From assembly GCA_964617665.1 (NCBI GenBank), contig CAZUAH010000514.1, positions 1 to 9,933 of the forward strand: a stretch of DNA of 9,933 nucleotides, read 5' to 3'. Source of the stretch: JADHUC01 sp964617665 (GTDB lineage: Bacteria > Planctomycetota > Planctomycetia > Pirellulales > Pirellulaceae). The translations under genes were made by a program, and so were the position numbers. The notes under the pieces were generated by a model that saw only the letters and a list, made by a program, of their open reading frames with translations, was not told where the DNA came from and did not search any database. Numbering within the stretch: position 1 is the first letter of the stretch; the number at the start of each line of letters is the position of its first letter. Positions 7,280 to 9,933 of this stretch are shown in pieces.

Positions 7280-7323
7280 GCCCCTCGCAAGCCTAGCGTA
7301 GGTTTGCGGGGGGCATTTTTCTT
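7280..7323 (+). terminator. Rho-independent terminator of the kinase-regulator operon
   Basis: The arms at 7280-7295 and 7299-7314 form a 16-bp stem with two G-U pairs and a 3-base loop (GCG). ATTTTTCTT follows on the plus strand. There is no T-run on the minus-strand side of the stem, so it is oriented for the plus-strand operon and not for the converging PDZ gene, which stops at 7357. Confidence 0.85.
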
Positions 7324-7356
7324 GCGCCAACCTGCAGCCTGCCACGGGCCTACTTG

Positions 7357-8016
7357 TCACCGCCGTTGCGGACGGAGGCCTTTCAGCGTGAGCTTCTTCT
7401 CTAATGTCTTCCCATCGCGTTCGATCTTCAAGACGACTTCATCTCCGACCTTTTTCTCTTGGACCAGACTAACGAGTTGCTTGAAGGTCTTTACCTTCTT
7501 ACCTTCAAACTGAACGAGGATGTCGCCCGGTTTGATATCTGCCTTTTGTGCAGGGCTGTCGGGGGCGACTCGTGCGATGGTCAGATTGTTTGGCGTCTCA
7601 GGTTGGTCGGGCGAGATGGCGGCACGGAATCCGATCCCGATAAATGGTCGTACAACTTCATCAATTGAATCGGATGGCGGGTCCGGCCGTTCGCCAAGCG
7701 TCACGGTCACCTTTTTTGTCTTTCCGTCGCGTCGGACTTTCAGTTTAACTTCGTCGCCTTCTTTCATGGACTGAATCGCTTTGACCATTTCAATGGGGCT
7801 CGCAACCTTCACTTTGTTGACCGCCAAAACAATGTCGCCTTTGGCCAAGCCGATTTTCTCGGCGGGGCTGTCAGCAATGACTGCTACGATTGCAGCCCCC
7901 TTGGCCTCGTCGCCCGACGGTTCTCCCACCGCTACGCCCAGATATCCCGCTGCCTGCGCCGTCCACACAAACGCAAAGACGGCCGGAAGTGTCAAGAGAA
8001 TTGATCGATACAGCAT
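7357..8016 (-). CDS. Exported protein with two PDZ domains and no protease domain
   Basis: The product has 219 residues from the ATG at 8016. I prefer this start to the ATG two codons upstream (8022) because the purine-rich AAGGGGG at 8024-8030 lies 7 bases before 8016 but only one base before 8022. Residues 1-22 are a signal peptide ending in WTAQA, with cleavage likely before AGYLG. PDZ 1 spans about 24-108, with carboxylate-binding loop YLGVAV, then DSPAEKIGLAKGDIVLAVN. PDZ 2 spans about 125-212, with FIGIGF, then DSPAQKADIKPGDILVQFEG. The two copies share the ending GDEV-LK--RDGKT and probably arose by duplication. The domains resemble the tandem PDZ region of HtrA/DegP proteases, but there is no room for a trypsin-like domain and no catalytic triad. 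It probably binds peptide C-termini or partner proteins in the periplasm or paryphoplasm; the partner is unknown. It stands alone, converging on the kinase operon and diverging from the SHD1-PQQ gene. Confidence 0.93.
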   Translation of the reverse strand: MLYRSILLTLPAVFAFVWTAQAAGYLGVAVGEPSGDEAKGAAIVAVIADSPAEKIGLAKGDIVLAVNKVKVASPIEMVKAIQSMKEGDEVKLKVRRDGKTKKVTVTLGERPDPPSDSIDEVVRPFIGIGFRAAISPDQPETPNNLTIARVAPDSPAQKADIKPGDILVQFEGKKVKTFKQLVSLVQEKKVGDEVVLKIERDGKTLEKKLTLKGLRPQRR

Positions 8017-8023
8017 CTGCATT

Positions 8024-8030
8024 CCCCCTT
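8024..8030 (-). promoter_or_regulatory. Ribosome binding site selecting the PDZ gene start at 8016
   Basis: The minus strand reads AAGGGGGA and then two in-frame ATGs, at 8022 and 8016. Only the second is at a normal Shine-Dalgarno distance, so it is the better start. The change affects just two residues of the signal peptide. Confidence 0.55.
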
Positions 8031-8088
8031 TTTGTAAGCGGAAGTCGAATAATCTGACCGCATTCTACCGATTCTCTTCCAGACCAAG

Positions 8089-8153
8089 AATCGCCGGTAC
8101 GATTCAAGCGCACCCTTATTGACCTGGTGTACGCTTGAACCGTACCAGCGATT
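8089..8153 (-). repeat. Long inverted repeat (22-bp arms) in the PDZ / SHD1-PQQ divergent region
   Basis: The arms at 8089-8110 and 8132-8153 are complementary at 20 of 22 positions. An inner CACC/GGTG pair (8111-8114 with 8126-8129) extends the stem past a two-base TA bulge (8130-8131), leaving an 11-base loop. The two mismatches are C-A and A-C as plus-strand RNA but become U-G and G-U as minus-strand RNA, where the outer stem is fully paired. On that strand the hairpin would sit in the leader of the PDZ gene, 72 bases before its start codon. No T-run follows on either strand, so it is not an ordinary terminator. Confidence 0.7.
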
Positions 8154-8162
8154 GAACACAAT
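8135..8162 (+). promoter_or_regulatory. Weak candidate promoter for the SHD1-PQQ gene
   Basis: TTGAAC (8135-8140) and CACAAT (8157-8162) are spaced by 16 bases, and each matches the sigma70 consensus at four of six positions. The -35 part lies in the right arm of the long inverted repeat, so hairpin or cruciform formation could affect it. The evidence is weak. Confidence 0.22.
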
Positions 8163-8236
8163 GGGACGAAGAGAAGAGGCCCGCATGTTGCCGGGCATTG
8201 TCGACAAAGTCTCGGTTGACATGAGAGGCGCAGTAG

Positions 8237-9772
8237 ATGATGGAAAAGCCGATCACGTTTCGATGCCTCGTCTTCACACTGCCGACCGCAATCTGTGCAG
8301 TTGCGCTGGCGATGCAATTGACGGGCGGGGCCAACGCTTCAAACGATTTCGAATATCGAACATGGACCGACTCGTCCGGTCAGTATCGCATAGAAGCAGT
8401 CATGGTCGACTCCACGGAGGACGCCGTGCGCATCAAGAAACGGGATGGCCAAACCGTAACGGTGCCGATCGCAAAACTGAGCAGGTTCGATCAGATTTAC
8501 ATCAAGCGAAAGGCCGACCGCATGGGCGCGGCGTCGGGCGGCGGGAACGCGGGGAACGACTCGGGCTTCGAAGCCAGTCCGCCGCGCGTCGGCCCTTCAA
8601 CGCCCCAAGTCCCAACGACCAGTCACGCAGACTGGCCCGGCTGGCGAGGTCCGAATCGGGACGGTAAGTCTCCAGATCACGGCTTGCTGAAAAAATGGCC
8701 GTCCGGCGGTCCGCGATTGCTGTGGCAGGCCAACGGGATTGGCCGAGGATACTCGTCGGTGGCAGTCGTTGGCGACAGGGTCTATACCAGCGGCGACGTT
8801 GGCAACATGCTGACCATTTCCGCTTTCGATATGGATGGCAACCGCGTTTGGCAGGTGCCGCACGATTCGGCGTGGACCAAGAGCTATCCCGGTTCGCGCT
8901 CGACACCCATGATCGACAACGGCAAGCTGTACATCGTCTCGGGCAACGGGCTGGTCGGCTGCTACGACGCCAATCGGGGCACGAAACATTGGACGGCGCA
9001 TTTCAGCCAAATGGGAGGCCGCACGCCGGGATGGGGTTATGCCGAATCGGTCCTGATACTGGACAACATGGCCATCGTCACGCCAGGCGGACAGAACTGC
9101 ATCGTCGCCCTGGATAAGAACACCGGTCGGCCGGTGTGGAGCAGCCGAGGCTTCAGCGCCGGGGCACAATACAGTTCGTGCTACGCATTCATTCACGACG
9201 GTGTGCCCATCGTCACGACCGGAACGCATGGCGGCATCGTCGGCGTCGACGCCAGAAACGGTAACGTGCTGTGGTCCAATCGTTTCAGCGAAGGCAACAC
9301 GGCCAACTGTCCTACGCCCGTCTATTCCGACGGATACGTTTTTTGGGCCAACGGCTACAGCAAAGGAGGCATCTGCCTGCAGCTTTCGGGCCGAGGAGCG
9401 TCCGCACGTGAAGCGTGGAGAACTCGCGACATGGTTTGCCACCATGGTGGATACATCATCCACGAAGGGTACATCTACGGCAACAACGGCGGCGGTTGGG
9501 CTTGCCTGGAATTGGCCACTGGTCGCAAGATGTGGGAAGAGCGAGGCGTAGGCAAAGGCTCCCTCTGTTATGCCGACGGAATGCTGTATATGTTCAGCGA
9601 AAATGGCGGCGTCGCGGGTTTGGGGACATGTTCGCCCAACGGCATGGAGATGCGAGGCACATTCAGCGTCCGAGGTTCCGAAAAGAGCTGGGCACACCCC
9701 GTGGTCATCGGACGCCGCCTGTACCTCCGGTTCGCTGACAATCTCTATTGCTTCGACGTGAAAGCGACGTAG
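8237..9772 (+). CDS. Exported SHD1-domain protein with PQQ-like beta-propeller
   Basis: The product has 511 residues. AGAGG at 8224-8228 lies 8 bases before the ATG at 8237, supporting it over the adjacent ATG at 8240. Residues 1-35 form a signal peptide with hydrophobic core LVFTLPTAICAVALAM and likely cleavage after GGANA. Residues about 38-91 match the SHD1 module common in planctomycete exported proteins: RTWTDSSGQYRIEA, a VRIKKRDGQTVTVP strand, then KLSRFDQIYI. A Gly/Ser/Pro-rich linker (about 95-131) leads to a PQQ-like propeller that starts at DWPGWRGPNRDG. Blade-type D-x-x-x-G-x-x-x-W motifs are seen at FDMDGNRVW (197-205), YDANRGTKHW (243-252), LDKNTGRPVW (292-301), VDARNGNVLW (337-346) and LELATGRKMW (424-433); the last strand is LYCFDV. 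Related repeats occur in BamB and in PQQ dehydrogenases. No dehydrogenase active site is apparent, so a scaffold or binding role is more likely than catalysis. Neither partner nor substrate can be deduced. It is transcribed away from the PDZ gene. Confidence 0.93.
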   Translation: MMEKPITFRCLVFTLPTAICAVALAMQLTGGANASNDFEYRTWTDSSGQYRIEAVMVDSTEDAVRIKKRDGQTVTVPIAKLSRFDQIYIKRKADRMGAASGGGNAGNDSGFEASPPRVGPSTPQVPTTSHADWPGWRGPNRDGKSPDHGLLKKWPSGGPRLLWQANGIGRGYSSVAVVGDRVYTSGDVGNMLTISAFDMDGNRVWQVPHDSAWTKSYPGSRSTPMIDNGKLYIVSGNGLVGCYDANRGTKHWTAHFSQMGGRTPGWGYAESVLILDNMAIVTPGGQNCIVALDKNTGRPVWSSRGFSAGAQYSSCYAFIHDGVPIVTTGTHGGIVGVDARNGNVLWSNRFSEGNTANCPTPVYSDGYVFWANGYSKGGICLQLSGRGASAREAWRTRDMVCHHGGYIIHEGYIYGNNGGGWACLELATGRKMWEERGVGKGSLCYADGMLYMFSENGGVAGLGTCSPNGMEMRGTFSVRGSEKSWAHPVVIGRRLYLRFADNLYCFDVKAT

Positions 9773-9814
9773 AAACCGCGTGAGTATTCAGCCGCTTGGC
9801 GGAGTGATCTTCGT

Positions 9815-9889
9815 GTAGCCGGATTCGCCAGAATTCGGACAATTCGGCGGCAAACTGGGAAGATTACGAATTATTTCGAATCCGGCTAC
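9815..9889. repeat. Palindromic intergenic element with perfect 13-bp inverted ends
   Basis: GTAGCCGGATTCG at 9815-9827 is the exact reverse complement of 9877-9889. The 49-base interior has two AATTCGG copies (9832-9838 and 9841-9847) and an inner CCAG/CTGG pair (9828-9831 with 9855-9858), so the whole can fold into a long hairpin. It begins 42 bases after the SHD1-PQQ stop. No T-run follows, so it is not a standard terminator. Size and form fit a short palindromic or MITE-like intergenic repeat; copy number cannot be judged from one window. Confidence 0.6.
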
Positions 9890-9933
9890 CAGTTGGGTGA
9901 AGTGTTACGAAACCCCGTTACTATGGTGATCAC

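Noticed and set aside
8597..9697. A 366-codon minus-strand frame opposite the propeller gene
   Set aside because: It is antisense to a gene with clear SHD1 and PQQ-blade motifs. The product is low in recognisable structure and has no plausible start signal.
9926..9933. A GTGATCAC palindrome at the right edge
   Set aside because: It is eight bases long and cut by the window boundary, so it is too short to interpret.

Overview
The window looks like bacterial chromosome from a planctomycete, probably Pirellulales or a relative. The evidence is protein families: a DUF1549 (PSCyt2) domain, a secreted protein joining an SHD1 domain to a PQQ-like beta-propeller, and a secreted double-PDZ protein with no protease domain. 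These combinations are typical of that phylum. The genus cannot be named from this sequence. There are five protein genes and no rRNA, tRNA, CRISPR array, transposase or phage gene that I can see.

Layout. (1) Positions 1-2915, minus strand: the first 971 codons of a large exported protein. It has a signal peptide, about 850 residues of alanine-rich tandem coiled-coil repeats, and then the start of a DUF1549 domain that runs off the left edge. (2) Positions 2916-3395: a divergent intergenic region with an imperfect inverted repeat and weak promoter candidates. (3) Positions 3396-7179, plus strand: a two-gene two-component operon. A soluble REC / five-PAS / histidine kinase is followed, with a 35-base overlap, by a FixJ-type response regulator with a LuxR-type DNA-binding domain. 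A strong intrinsic terminator follows at 7280-7323. (4) Positions 7357-8016, minus strand: the exported double-PDZ protein. (5) Positions 8017-8236: a divergent intergenic region holding a long inverted repeat whose mismatches become G-U pairs only in minus-strand RNA. (6) Positions 8237-9772, plus strand: the exported SHD1 plus PQQ-like propeller protein. (7) Positions 9773-9933: a short tail with a 75-base element bounded by a perfect 13-bp inverted repeat.

How the genes relate. The kinase and regulator almost certainly form one signalling pair. The kinase has no membrane segment, so it should sense a cytoplasmic cue through its PAS domains, and its N-terminal receiver may take a phosphoryl group from another kinase. 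The three other genes encode exported proteins built from interaction modules (coiled coil, PDZ, SHD1, propeller). Nothing in the sequence shows directly that the pair controls them; that link is only positional.

The most unusual items are the fusion of a very long coiled-coil array to DUF1549 where a haem domain would often sit, the strand-biased long hairpin upstream of the PDZ gene, and the terminal palindromic element. I saw no clear sign of a wholly new multi-gene system.
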